From Amblyomma americanum (Eukaryota > Arthropoda > Arachnida > Ixodida > Ixodidae), in contig NC_135505.1 in NCBI RefSeq assembly GCF_052857255.1, positions 52,893,102 to 52,957,101 of the forward strand: a stretch of DNA of 64,000 bases. Direction: 5' to 3'. This document shows, piece by piece, positions 21,210 through 32,480 of this stretch; position 1 is the stretch's first letter, and each line of letters starts with the position of its first letter. A model generated the notes under the pieces. The model was not told where the DNA came from, ran no database searches, and saw nothing but the letters and a program-made list of their open reading frames with translations. The translations under genes were made by a program, and so were the position numbers.

Positions 21210-21456
21210 TTTTATGAAGGGAGCTAACAGTCACCGAAACCAAGGTGCATAGGGGAACGTTAATTTTTTTTTTTTTTTATGTGTTATGCTTATCAGTGAG
21301 ATAATAATACTTGGATTAATAAATAGCTTAAAGAAAATTACTTATAAAGCAGCAGAAAAAACAACCATGCCGCCGGTGGGATCCGAACCCACGACCTCCG
21401 AATATCGCGTCCGGTGCTCTTACCAACTGAGCTACGGCGACGGCTGTCCAATCTGC
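21210..21456 (-). repeat. tRNA-derived repeat unit, copy 2
   Basis: Nearly identical to 20708-20953. Similarity stops at TGTCCAATCTGC (21456), where degraded RNase H coding of the host retrotransposon begins. This marks the insertion edge. Confidence 0.9.
21369..21441 (-). other. tRNA-like cloverleaf, copy 2 (repeat-borne)
   Basis: The same 73-nt fold as 20866-20938, with no base differences seen. It keeps the A-box-like TAGCTCAGTTGGTAAGAGC and B-box-like GGTTCGGATCC, so an internal pol III promoter is possible. Confidence 0.65.
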
Positions 21457-21459
21457 CTT

Positions 21460-21740
21460 GCTTAAGTATTCAAGCGGCCGACGATCCCTTTGAATCCTCA
21501 GTTGTCTCCCACAAAGATAAATGTGGAAATTCTTTACTGCCTACACCACCGCCAAACATTCCTTTTCTCCAGTGGAGTAGTTGCGTCCGCTATCCGATAA
21601 TCTGTTGCTTGCAAAAATACTGGATGTAGCACGCGATTCTCTTCTTGCAAAAATACTGCTCCTGAAGCTCGCTCTGATGCATCAGTGCTAAGCACACTCT
21701 TTATCCAGATTCTAGCAAGCAGAACGGCCGGTTTTGCCAT
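21460..21740 (-). pseudogene. Gmr1-like element RNase H, truncated
   Basis: Frame 21740-21534 contains VLSTDASERASGAVFLQE (TDAS catalytic motif) and ATTPLEKRNVW (usual form [12 protein letters not shown]). Frameshifted sequence downstream gives EFPHLSLW followed at once by EDSKGSSAA, which corresponds to the domain's far end (EDIKGxxNxxADxLSR). The middle of RNase H, including the TDHKPL block, is deleted. Confidence 0.72.
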
Positions 21741-21743
21741 ATG

Positions 21744-22523
21744 CTATATTAACATGACAAATGCATTTTCATGTTCAGCAGCCCTATTCAGCTCATTGCT
21801 TGCCCCCTTCTTAGTGAGTTCGACAAGCGCATTGGCTATGTGGGCAAAATAGGGAATAAAGTCCCTGTAGAATCCCATTAAACCCAGGAACGACTGTACC
21901 TCTTTCTTGGTCGTCAGCGTCTGGGCCTGCCTTATTATCTCCAAGGTGTCGTCTTTCGTTGCAATGTGGCCCATACCCAGCTTGTGTCTGAGAAGAGAAA
22001 TGGCTTCCGAGCCAACCTCACATTTTTCCGGGTTTATGGTCAACTTGGCTTGCTGAAATATGTCAAATAGTTTCCAGTGTAATTACATGCTCTTCCCACG
22101 TATCTGTTGCCTCAAGGATGCCATCAATATAGTGTTCTACATTTTGGAGCCCATCCAAAACCTTCCTCATCAGATTCGTGAATATTTCAGATGCTGTCTT
22201 CATACCAAAATGTATGAATCTAAACTGGAATAAACCCGCCGAGCCCGAAAAGGCAGTCTTCTCTTTAGACGAATCTTTCATTGATATATGCTAATACTCG
22301 TTAGCTAACCCAATTTGGGAAAAAAAGTCCTTTTATGAGCCATATTAGCGAACACCTCGTTCGCTCTTGGTATAGGTTCTGCGTCTGGTACTATGATGAT
22401 ATTTAGCCGACGAAAATCTACACAGAGTCGGTTAGTACCACTAGGTTTTTTGACAACCACGAGAGGCGCATTGTATGCTGACCACGACCTCTCAATTACA
22501 CTAAGTTTCAGCATATCCCGCAC
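21744..22523 (-). pseudogene. Gmr1-like element reverse transcriptase
   Basis: Minus frames 22523-22305, 22281-22063 and 22043-21744 carry LKLSVIERSWSAYNAPLVVV, GTNRLCVDFRRLN, FRFIHFGMKTASEIFTNLMR, VEHYIDGILEATDTWEEH and VQSFLGLMGFYRDFIPYFA. The catalytic YxDD box reads YIDG, with the second Asp lost, so the enzyme would be dead even if the frames were joined. The reading continues upstream into the integrase tail with only stops and no foreign sequence between. Confidence 0.88.
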
Positions 22524-22694
22524 CTCGTTTTCAACTTATTCTTGAACTGCTAAAGGGACTGGGTATTATTTCAAGCTGATTGGTCTATCTGTGGAGAGGT
22601 CTTGTTTGCAACATGTGACATCCGTTTTGCGCGGCACATCCGAAAACACATCCCCTTTGCTTTGGATTAAAGCATTTATCTGTGATCTTCGGTC

Positions 22695-23874
22695 CTAATT
22701 CAAATTGGGGTTGATTAGCACCCTATCCCATCCTACAGTTTTCTTGCCACTTAATGCGGACAACTCGGCAACGTCATCTGTCTCCTCGGCTACTACCAAA
22801 CAAGCTGCCGTAGGGGCATACCGTACGGGACCCCTTTCTTCGTATTTCTTCAACGCATTTACATGGAAAGCCTTCTTAGTGTCATCTATCAATCACTCAT
22901 TTTCCCTTTCTCTTTTTCTTCTGCGTCACAAGGTACGGGCCCTTGCATTGCATCAGGAACTTATTATGATCCGTGCGTAGCAGATCGAGAACAGTGTCGC
23001 CCTGCTTCACATTTCTGCGAATGGCTTTCATGTCATAATATCACTGATGCATTCGCGCGCCCTTTCCAGGCCTGGATGTGAAAGCCTGCTCGTCCCCTTC
23101 AACCTGTCCGGCAAATTAAAAACGCATGTGTATGTTGTCTTGAGATCAGATGCAATCTACTTATTAGCCCACAACTCCTTGAGTATTGTAAGTGGACCTC
23201 TAACGGTTCTCCTATACAACATACCGAAGGGCGAGAAACCAAGACTCGTTTGCGGTACTTCGTGGTAAGCGAAGAAAAGAGCCGGGAAATATCTATCCAA
23301 ATCAGTGGGTCTCTGCTGGCACATTGTCTTGATCATATTTTTGAGGGTGCCGTTGAACCGCTCTACAAGCCCATTACACACGGAATGGTAAGGCGTGGTC
23401 AGTTCAGATGTGAAGTTTGAGCCCGGTCACTCAAAACTTTCCCCGGTAGCCCCAAACGGGAGAACATCTTCACAACACCCTCCGCCACGTGGATACGGTC
23501 AATAGCCTTCAATGGGATAGCGTCAGGATAACGAGTGGCCACGTCAATCAGAGTAAGCACATATCTACTTCCTCTGGCGGAAACTGGAGTGATAGGCCCC
23601 AGAAAGTCAATAGTCACTCTTGAAATGGCAGGTCGATTGCTGGCATCTTGGCCAAAGGTACGGGGCCAACCCTTCCCTTCAGAACTATGCGCTGGCACAC
23701 GACACATGAGCGAACAAAGCGTGTAACGGCACTCTGGACACATGGCCAGAACACCTCGGTGTCCTTAGCCACTGTTTTTTGAACCCCCTGGTGTCCGGCC
23801 GTAATGGTATCATGTAATAAGCATAGCACTGTCTCTCGGATGTTTCTCGGTAACACCAGCTGCTGGAACCACAT
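22695..23874 (-). pseudogene. Gmr1-like element integrase
   Basis: Frame 23874-23614 has the HHCC zinc region (HDTITAGHQGVQKTVAKD, then SCVVCQR). Frame 23743-23399 has the core start VTIDFLGPITPVSARGSRYV, LTLIDVATRYPDAIPLKAID and GKVLSDRA. Frame 23381-23157 has NGLVERFNGTLKNMI (the catalytic Glu region) and TSLGFSPFGMLYRRTVRGPL. The tail KAFHVNALKKYEERGPVRY at 22892-22830 leads into the RT. Order and motifs are clear; stops and a gap split it. Confidence 0.88.
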
Positions 23875-23876
23875 TT

Positions 23877-24739
23877 CTAGGCTAAATATGCATCCCTGTA
23901 CAGAAGACCATTTACAAATTGATATTCGAATGGCGTACGACTCTTCGTTGTTTTCACTTTTTCCCCGACTCTTTCGAAGCAGGCCTTCAAGCTCAGGTCT
24001 TCTCTTTGCCTAATTGCAGTTTCGCGCGGTGTTACGCTCATGAACATCTTAACCGAAGTAGAGAGCGGATGCTGAGTTGCTCGGGCTGTCACTTGAGCAC
24101 TTGTCTCCACTGCCGACGAGAAATTGACTGCCCCATCACCCGCCTGAGCTGTCGCGGGTCTTTCCTCCTTTGGGTGCTCTTCAACATCGAGCATCCGCCA
24201 CTCGGCATCGGGGTCTTCGACACTTCTTGCACCCGTAGTGTTTCCCAAGATGAGATCGTAGGTTGGTTGGGCAACGCATTTTGCTACTACCTGTCAGGTA
24301 TAATATGGCGTGGACACTAGAATTCTGGCTTCAGGAAGGTACCTGACGGGGCTATCTACAAGTGTGATGGCCGACGTTTCCGCTGTAAAATCCTCGTGCT
24401 TCAGGAGCCTTCATTGAACCAAAACTGTGTTGGCTCCGCTGTTTCTATGCACCAATATAGGACGGTCCCCTTTTGCCCAACCACCACCGGCATTGCTGCT
24501 TTTGACTTGGGTGTTCCACTCACTGCCTCATTTCCCAGCGGCGTTTGCTCTACTTCCAGCTGTGGAACTTCAGATGGCATTACAAGTTCTACCCTAGACT
24601 CGACAACGCATGTAGCTCGGTCCTGCATTCTGTATCGGCACTCATCCAGGGTATGAACCCTCCTCTTAGAACCTTGACAGACAACCTGTGCCTTTCGGGC
24701 AACGCTACTAGTCTGACTCTCATCTGCACGGTGTCCCAC
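23877..24739 (-). pseudogene. Gmr1-like element zinc-knuckle/protease region
   Basis: A degraded knuckle-like start (minus, just above 24739: CFLCGKVGHRADES) leads into frame 24739-24401, with VLYWCIETAEPTQFWFNEG toward its end. Frames 24248-23877 link it to the integrase. This is where the aspartic protease should lie, but no DTG motif was identified. Confidence 0.55.
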
Positions 24740-24854
24740 CTTGCCGCAGAGAAAACACCTTACTGGCGCCTTAGATACGCCGCCATGTGCTCTTGGTTTG
24801 TCGCATCTCTCTCTAGGACCTTTTGGGTTTCCTCATTTGCCATAGTCAAATTTC

Positions 24855-25966
24855 TCAGCCCTTGAGCCTCGAGGAATTGTTTTGCACTGTCGCCGAACTC
24901 TTCCAATGAACACAACTTACCTTGAGGAATAGCGCCAGCTTTGAGCTGCAACATGCTAAAGATCGCTGTGTGACAAGCTTGTCACGCACCCTTTCAAAAC
25001 TCTGCGTGTTTGACATATCAAGCCACCAATCAAAATAGTTGGTCATGCTGCAAGAAAACCGCTTAGCGGTTTCAAAATCCTCAGGTTTCGCGGTGCAAAA
25101 TGTCTCACGAAAATCCTCTGCTGTAAGCCTGAATCTTTGGAGGAGTGCATTTTTGAATTTCTCGTAGTCCATGGAATCAGCAGCAGGCATCCTTCCAAAC
25201 ACATTCAGCGCCTCTCCGTCTAAACACATGCTCAGTATAGTGGCCCATTGACTGCGCTCCCAGCATTGCCCCAAAGCTATCTGCTCGAAACGTTGCAGAC
25301 ATGCGTCCAGTTCATGTCTATAGTCATCGTAAAGAGCCATCAGCTTCTTTGGAAAAACTCTTGCTGGTCTAAGAGATTCTCTACCCGCTAAAGAACGCTG
25401 ATCACTGTCCACGATCTCCTGGTATACTCCCGCGTCATGCGCCTGTTTCCACAAAAGAAACTCCTTCTCCCGTTCTTTCCTTCTTTTCTCCTGTTCTTCT
25501 ACCTCGAGAGCTTTGCTAGCTTCTCGCTCTTCTGTCCCGCGAGCTCTTTTCTGCTCTCGCTCTTCTGCCTCGTGAGCTCTCCCGCCTCCCGCTCTTCTGC
25601 TTCGCGAACTCTTTCATTCTCGCGCTCTTCTGCTTCGCGAGCGTCTGCGTGAGCGTCTGCGCGTGCTCGCGCCCTTTCTTCTTTCTGCCTATCTGCCTCG
25701 TGTTTCTGATTCTTTGCGTCTTCCTCATAGAGACGCAACGCCTCTTCTTTTCTTGACCCCATCTTGAGCGCCAGTTCTAATGCTTTTGCCAAATGCATTC
25801 TTTCTGCAGTCGAAAGATCGAAAAGATCCCCTACAAAGCGAAAAGAAAAAAGGAAATGAATCCTAGCAGGCTTGCCACTTATCTTTATCACGGATCTCGC
25901 AGGACTGGAAAACACTCGGACAGAAAAAATAGACGAGGTGACAGGTGTACCCATACAGGCGCACAT
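24855..25966 (-). pseudogene. Gmr1-like element Gag with coiled coil
   Basis: Frame 25966-25499 contains a long Glu/Arg/Lys-rich segment (ALRLYEEDAKNQKHEADRQK onwards) predicted as coiled coil. Frame 25454-24855 has the capsid-like part: ALYDDYRHELDACLQRFEQI, WATILSMCLDGEALNVFGRM, FRLTAEDFRETFCTAKPEDF and MTNYFDWWLDM, a SCAN/Gag-like pattern. A frameshift near 25480 separates them. Gag forms the particle; this copy is inactive. Confidence 0.78.
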
Positions 25967-26703
25967 TTATCACACCCTACATGACACACACACTAGCACA
26001 CAAGACTAACAACACTAACACAGAACACAAAGACTATAAATACACACGATCCAGGAACACTGCTACGAGGCCTACTACTAGCGTTCTACTGCTAGTGGTC
26101 GGCGTTCGTGCTCACGCATGGTTCGGTGCGGCTGCAGCATTGTATGGGTCCAGTAGCCGGTGTCGAGGTTGCGTTCGCCGTGGTTGTGCTGGCGTCGCTG
26201 GCGGCGTCGTTGGCTGTGTCGTACAAGTCCCCGGTAAAACCAACCGTGGAGTTGATGCCGGTGTTGTTGGCTTTGAGGGCGCAACCGTGATAGGTGGCAA
26301 CAGCACTGCAGACACCCCTGGCCGTATCAGGTGGTAGCGTCCTCCGTTGACTTCCCGTAACGGGGTACGGAATGGCAGGAAGTCCACGATGCGAAGCCGT
26401 AGAACGCGAGCTCACCGGAGCAGTAGCCGTCGTCGCACTCTTCCAGCCGAAGCGTCTCTGCCCCGCCGGAGCCTCCGGTCCTCTTTTTCACACCCGTACC
26501 TCGCTCTCTTCGCTCTTTTATAGCCTTGATGTTAGTCCACGTAAGCCCTGTCGTCGTTTTCTTCTTTTCTCTTCTCCACCAATCATCGCTCTCCACCTCA
26601 CCAAATCCTACTTCTTCAGCTTCTTTAATCTTCGGTCACGCAACGTCGTCTTCTGCACACCACTTCATAACTTTCTTTTTGACTCCCTAGTATATATTAC
26701 ACA
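25946..26703 (-). repeat. 5' LTR of the Gmr1-like element
   Basis: Partner of 19557-20314. In element orientation it begins TGTGTAATATATACTAGG and ends in GGGTACA. It lies immediately upstream of Gag coding, as a 5' LTR should. Confidence 0.82.
26516..26522 (-). promoter_or_regulatory. TATA box in the 5' LTR
   Basis: Minus-strand TATAAAA lies in GGCTATAAAAGAGCG, about 180 bases into the LTR in element orientation. It is conserved in both LTRs and fits a pol II start within the LTR. Confidence 0.55.
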
Positions 26704-27268
26704 TTCATAAGTAGACGCCGCGACCGCATCCGAAGAAATCTGGCGTCGTGCGCAATCGGTAGCAGAGCAAAAACGGCCAGTACAGCAAATGTGCAGGCCG
26801 ACCAGGTTGTGTAGCGGCGGCCTTCATACAGGTACCAGGTGTGAGCGCCTAAACGAAGGTGGTCTTGCGCGAAGGCGATTGTGGCGTCGGAAGACAACGT
26901 GAAGCGGCGTTCAGCAACTTCGAGAGATTAGACCAACCCTGCCGAGTCATGCGAAAACGCATAAACATCCAGAAGCAGCACGGGAAAGCTACTAGAAAGC
27001 GAACTGCGGCCAATCACGGTGATGGAAGAGGAGATCAGCTCTTGAAGATAGAGTGACAGCGTAGATAGGGCTGTGGGAAGGAAGCCCTACGCCGAATTCG
27101 CCAAAGAGGTGTTCACACTGTTCCCCAACGGGATATAAGTTGCGGTTGGCGACAGGGGCAGCCGGAGGACGTCCCGGCTGCTGCGAAGAAGGAGTGGGTG
27201 GGGATGAACTCTGTCCGTTCGTCGACTGCAGCATTTTGATGGATCAGTCGGAATATGCAGCCGTTGTT
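26704..27268 (-). other. Unrecognised coding-like segment between two LTRs
   Basis: The 565 bp lie exactly between the LTR of one retrotransposon and the LTR of the next. Minus ORF 27234-26992 (80 residues) starts MLQSTNGQSSSPPTPSSQQP, a Ser/Pro-rich head followed by NLYPVGEQCEHLFGEF. A second minus ORF, 26897-26697, has a hydrophobic stretch (FAVLAVFALLPIA). No family was recognised. It may be host DNA or part of an older element. Confidence 0.35.
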
Positions 27269-27453
27269 TGTCGTGTCCGAGCATTAAGGACAAGGCGGGC
27301 TTAGACATAACTGGGTTTATTTCCTCGCAGCTACCGGAACGCACGTCTTTTGCGTATTGGTGTCGCCGTCGAGTCGCCTACGCGTTCCAGTTCCTTGTGC
27401 GTTGCGGCTGCTGGCGCATATGGCGCCATCTGTCAGTCCTGCCGCTCACCACA
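27269..27453 (-). repeat. 3' LTR of gypsy-2
   Basis: It begins TGTCGTGTCCGAGCA and ends CTCACCACA in plus orientation, as does 31014-31168. Shared internal blocks are GACAAGGCGG, GCGTTGCGGCTGCT and GGCGCCAT. It is about 30 bp longer than its partner. A minus-strand AATAAA (plus TTTATT) is a likely polyadenylation signal. Confidence 0.75.
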
Positions 27454-27498
27454 CCATCCCTTCACTGCTGGTGCGACGAGTTATCCCGGTTGTGGTTT

Positions 27499-28430
27499 CT
27501 ACCACATAAGAACACGGAGAGGGAACCGGGGCAATAACAGTCCCTTTAGCCGCCTCGCCGTAGAGGATGCGGACTGCTGTGCTCGGCAGCAGGCGTTATT
27601 TTTCACGGACCCTGTGCCGGCGGTCATCATCGATGCGTTGCTTTGCCCTGAACACCTGGTTTCTATTCCGGTAAGGGCGAGTGTTCTAACGCGGTCGGAA
27701 CTCAATTGACATATTTGGCACTTCGGTACTCACTCGGCGCTGCCCCTTGAGTAGCTCAGCTTCGCGAGCTGGCGTGTCACGTTCAGCTAACAGCGCTTTG
27801 TTGATTATCGATGATTTCCTGAGGAGTGGTTTTGCAGTTTGTATAGTTGTCTCGGCCGCTTCGTTGCTTTGAGAGTATTAAGATCTGCTTGTGATGTCCT
27901 GCACTCCCCAGTCGAGAGTAAATGATTTGAATTCAGCAGAGGTAAATTAGGGTCCATTATTCGATCGAATGGCAGCAGGTGCCCCAAACCTAGAAAAAAT
28001 CTCCTCGAGTGCTTGCGTGGCGTCTTGAGTCGTTGTCCTTTTCAGTTCCTTCAACTAAGAGCCTTGAGAAATAGTCCACCACTACTAAGTATTTCGGTCT
28101 GTTTTCATTGAGAAGATCCATTCGAACCGCCTCCCATAGATAATCGGCAGCGGAGTGTCGATTAGCGGTTCAACACTGTTTTCGAGACTCTTGGCACACT
28201 GGGCAACAGGAGACATAGTTTTGAATGTGTCGACCAATTCTAGGCCACCACACAGAGTAGGTGGCACGAGCACATTTCCCTATGCCTTGGTGGTCACTGC
28301 GCAGGCGTTCAAGCACTTCACTTTGCAGACTCGGTGGTATAACTATGCTGTTTCGCTTGGCGAGAAGGCCCCGTGCACATGCAAGTTAGTGAGAAGCAGT
28401 GACCTACTACTGTATTTTAAATGGCAGTGA
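27499..28430 (-). pseudogene. Gypsy-2 integrase remnant
   Basis: Frame 28273-28085 reads SPVAQCAKSLENSVEPLI followed by DTPLPIIYGRRFEW, matching the zinc region and core start of gypsy integrases (CPVCAKxxxNxxEPLIxTPLPxYPWxxVGxDLF). Further pieces, in shifted frames toward 27970-27900, correspond to IRSDNGPQF-type sequence. The C-terminus lies in 27705-27499 with low similarity. Confidence 0.7.
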
Positions 28431-28439
28431 CACTACTTT

Positions 28440-29833
28440 AGGCCATGACGTCGAGCAGTAGCTGTTGACTCTAGCTTTCGTGGGGTCCTAGTCCTGCGCT
28501 GTCTAGATCCTTTCAAGCATGTCGGCGGATGCCGCAAGTAGTTCCATCGTGAGTAATTCATACTCTAGGATTGCTACATCAAGACTGCTTCGATGGCTGG
28601 GGTCCATGTCGACTAATCATGTGCGCGACATCAGCTGTGTGGATCTCCTTGCCTGGTGTATGGGATATTGCGTAGCCATACTCCAGTAGTCTCATTCGCA
28701 GGCGCTGCAACGTGGACAGAGTTCATCCAGTCGGTTTGACGACAGTTGTGGCACCAAGCGCTTATGGTCCGTTTCTACATGAAATTGTAATCGAGGGAGA
28801 TATGGACGGGAATGCTCACAGGCCCACGTGGTTGCCAGGGCATCTTTTTCACTCGGCGCATAGGACTGTTTGGTTTAGGAGTGGGCCCGTGAGGGATATG
28901 CAACAGGAAGGCGTCGACCCGACATCTCTTGTAGGAGGACCGCTCCTAGGTCATAAGAAGAAGCGTCAGCTGACACCGTAAGCGGGCTATGGGAACGTAG
29001 TGTGCAAGTATTGGTGTTGTCCTAAGGGCTGTTTTAATGGCATCAAAACTATCTTGCTGTGTCTTGTCCCAATACCAGTTGGTGTCATGATGAGGCATAT
29101 CCCGAAGCGGTTTCGTAAGCTGTGATAGCTTAGGAAGAAACTTGACAAGGTGGTTGACCATTCTAAGATATCACCCCACTTTTGTATCATCGGTTGGTGG
29201 TGGAAATTCAATAAGATCTCCGACTTTTTCAGGATCAGATCGTATGCGATCAGCCGTGACGATGTGTCCTAAGAACTTGATTTCTTGTTTGCTGAGTTCT
29301 CACTTCTCTTTTTTTCAGAGTTATACCAACCTCGTGAAGCCGTTGAAGTGCTTTATGTAAGTGCAAGCCAGCCAGTTCCTGCGTTCTTCCGAACACGATT
29401 ATGTCATCCTGAAGACAGGCTAAAACCCTCCAAACCCTCCAGCACACTTCGCATCCCTGTCTGAAAGAATTCAGGTGCAATCGATAATATGAAATGCAAT
29501 TCCAGAAATATATATTCTGAATGGCGTTAGAACGGTAGTGTACTTCTGCAAGTCGTGTGCTAGTAGAGCTTTCCAGTAGCCTGTTTTTGCCTCTAGCTTG
29601 CTGAACCAGTTGAGTACAGCAAGTTTTGCCAGGCACTCGTCGACAGTAGGCATCATAACTCTTTCCCTGAGGATGCAGCTGTTGAGACCACTGAAGCCAA
29701 CACAGATTCTCAGCTCTCCACACTTCTTTCTTCCTACTACCAACGGTGCACGCCATTCTGTAGCTTGGTCTATCTTTTCAATCACTCCCAGGGTCTCCAT
29801 GCGTTCCAATTCTCGTTTCATACTTAGCAGCAT
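28440..29833 (-). pseudogene. Gypsy-2 reverse transcriptase and RNase H
   Basis: Frame 29833-29471 reads ELERMETLGVIEKIDQATEW, RAPLVVGRKKCGELRICVGF and FSKLEAKTGYWKALLA. The LDAxxGYWQ catalytic Asp is Glu or Ala here. Frame 29756-29250 gives DDIIVFGRT (YLDDIIVFG box) and LKKREVRTQQTRNQVL in shifted frame. The connector FLPKLSQLTKPLRDM and DKTQQDSFDAIKTAL lies at 29161-28946. RNase H pieces (ETDHKRLVPQLSSNRLDEL type) follow to about 28440. Confidence 0.8.
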
Positions 29834-30259
29834 TGCAAGAGGTACTTTCCTCGGGTAGGCTATGGCGTAAGACTTTGCGCCAGGTTGCAGCGTTATGTTG
29901 TACTCGGTACGGATAACTACCCGCTTAGAAAAGTACAGGTTGGCCGTTCACTGTCGCTGTTATGGTCCATCGTTCGGAACCGGCTGTGTGTGTGACTTCT
30001 CCCAAGTGTACCTCTTCGAGGGCGGCTTGTTGGATCTTCGTGCCCGTAGTCCTCATGGACAAGAACACAGATGCAAAATGTCCTCTTTTAGTGCACCTCC
30101 AGCATGTTTTATCAGCAGCTGGACAGTTTGCTCGGTAGTTCGGACGCGTACCTGAGCCGCACCACTTGCAATTGCCGGCTTTCTCCTTGATTTGGATGCC
30201 ACGTACCAGGCGTCTCTTATGTCTTGCTCGGTGTACGGAACAACGGACGCCTTCTACGG

Positions 30260-30775
30260 CTACGATATCTGAGTTTGTGGTCGAAAATCTATCTGCTGAA
30301 GTTTTACCATCTCAGATTTGTGTGCGGCCAATATCACTGCCTCCAGGGCCAGGTATGCATTCAGTTGCAACTTCTCGCAGAGATTTATGTCGATCACTTC
30401 AATCACGAGACGATCGCGAAAAAGCTCTTCTTTGAAGCTGCCGTGCTCACGTGATTCAGCCAGTTTGTACAAATGTGTGGCAAATGTGTCGGCGGTTTCG
30501 CGAGCTTCCTGCTTTCGTTTCTTGAAATTGCACCTTTTGAATTTCCCATTCGTGCAAGGCAAAAAGTGTTTCGTTAACGCACGGGTGATGGCGTCGTAGT
30601 CTTCCTTCTGAGCGCCCGTAAGTCTCAGCGAAGCCAAGGCGTCTTCTGCTTCCAAGGCGTAGATCAGCGTGTTCACCGACGTTTCGGCATCCTGCCTCTT
30701 TAAACCTGAGATGACGCGGTACCAGTCCCATCCTGTGAACCAACACTTAACAGTCATAAGGTCCTCGGAAATCAA
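30260..30775 (-). pseudogene. Gypsy-2 Gag remnant
   Basis: A 171-residue open frame includes RYRVISGLKRQDAETSVNTL-like sequence (WYRVISGLKRQDAETSVNTL here), YALEAEDALASLRLT, YDAITRALTKHF and EARETADTFATHLYKLAE. This is the capsid pattern of arthropod gypsy Gags. The zinc knuckle that should follow the Gag C-terminus is not visible below 30260. Confidence 0.75.
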
Positions 30776-31013
30776 GTTTCTCTAGTAGTTCGACCACAAG
30801 CGGATTCAGTCAGAGCTGCTGAGGCTCCGACACTGCTACAGCGGTCGTTGAATGCACAGGATCAGGCGTTGTTACAGCGTTCCGGTCAACCTCGTCACGT
30901 TAGGATTAGCTCCGCGTCGACCGCCGCGACGCAGTTACTTTACTCGACTACTTTTCAGTATCGCGCACCGTTGTTCACCAGTTTGGAGTCGTGCACCACC
31001 ACCGCTGCCACAG

Positions 31014-31168
31014 TGTCGTGTCCGAGCAGTAAGGACAAGGCGGCTCAGACATAACTGAGTGTTTATTACATCGTTGTCTGCCGTCGGATCACCTAGGCTG
31101 TCCAGTCCTTTGCGCGTTGCGGCTGCTCGCGCTTTTGGCGCCATTTGTTAATCCTGACGCTCACCACA
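31014..31168 (-). repeat. 5' LTR of gypsy-2
   Basis: Partner of 27269-27453, with the same TGTCGTGTCCGAGCA start and CTCACCACA end on the plus strand, and a minus-strand AATAAA near 31060-31066. It is followed after 22 bp by the CAGG tract. Confidence 0.75.
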
Positions 31169-31190
31169 TTGTCTTCAGGAGGATAATGCC

Positions 31191-32364
<1,174 letters not shown>

Positions 32365-32480
32365 GGATGGATGGATGGATGGATGGATGGTATGTAGGTA
32401 GGTATGTATGTAGGTGGATGGATGGTAGGTGGGTAGGTGGGTAGGTGGGTGGGTGGGTGGGTAGGTAGGTAGGTGGGTAG
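32365..32480. repeat. Diverged tetranucleotide border (GGAT/GTAG/GTGG)
   Basis: The array passes abruptly into GGAT units, then mixed GTAG, GTAT and GGTG units. This reads as an older, decayed part of the same microsatellite region. Confidence 0.85.

Larger units (their letters stand above)
19557..26703 (-). mobile_element. LTR retrotransposon with integrase before RT (Gmr1-like order)
   Basis: Direct repeats of about 757 bp at 19557-20314 and 25946-26703 enclose, in minus-strand order, Gag (25966-24855), zinc-knuckle/protease region (24739-24248), integrase (23874-22695), RT (22523-21744) and part of RNase H (21740-21460). Coding similarity runs without a break from the integrase tail into the RT, so the order is real. 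Ty3/gypsy elements with this Ty1/copia-like order are known as the Gmr1 group. The LTRs have many differences, so the copy is old. No matching target duplication was seen at the outer ends. Confidence 0.82.
27269..31168 (-). mobile_element. Ty3/gypsy retrotransposon (gypsy-2), canonical order
   Basis: Short LTRs at 27269-27453 and 31014-31168 enclose, in minus order, Gag (30775-30260), RT (29833-29250), RNase H (about 29160-28440) and integrase (about 28430-27500). The outer flanks read TTGTT (left) and TTGTC (right), a possible 4-5 bp target duplication. Multiple frameshifts make it inactive. Order and motifs differ from the integrase-first element next to it. Confidence 0.8.

Noticed and set aside
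20866..21441. Two functional tRNA genes (formal anticodon CGA, Ser)
   Set aside because: Position 33 is not U, there is no long variable arm as in tRNA-Ser, and both lie in a duplicated repeat unit. A tRNA-derived repeat is the better reading.
24401..24739. Independent host zinc-finger gene
   Set aside because: The frame lies in register between Gag and integrase of the Gmr1-like element and shows the expected knuckle/protease position.
19552..26708. Target duplication for the Gmr1-like element
   Set aside because: The outer flanks (ACAAC on the left, TTCAT on the right) do not match. Old age, imprecise LTR ends or recombination between copies could explain this, so no duplication is claimed.
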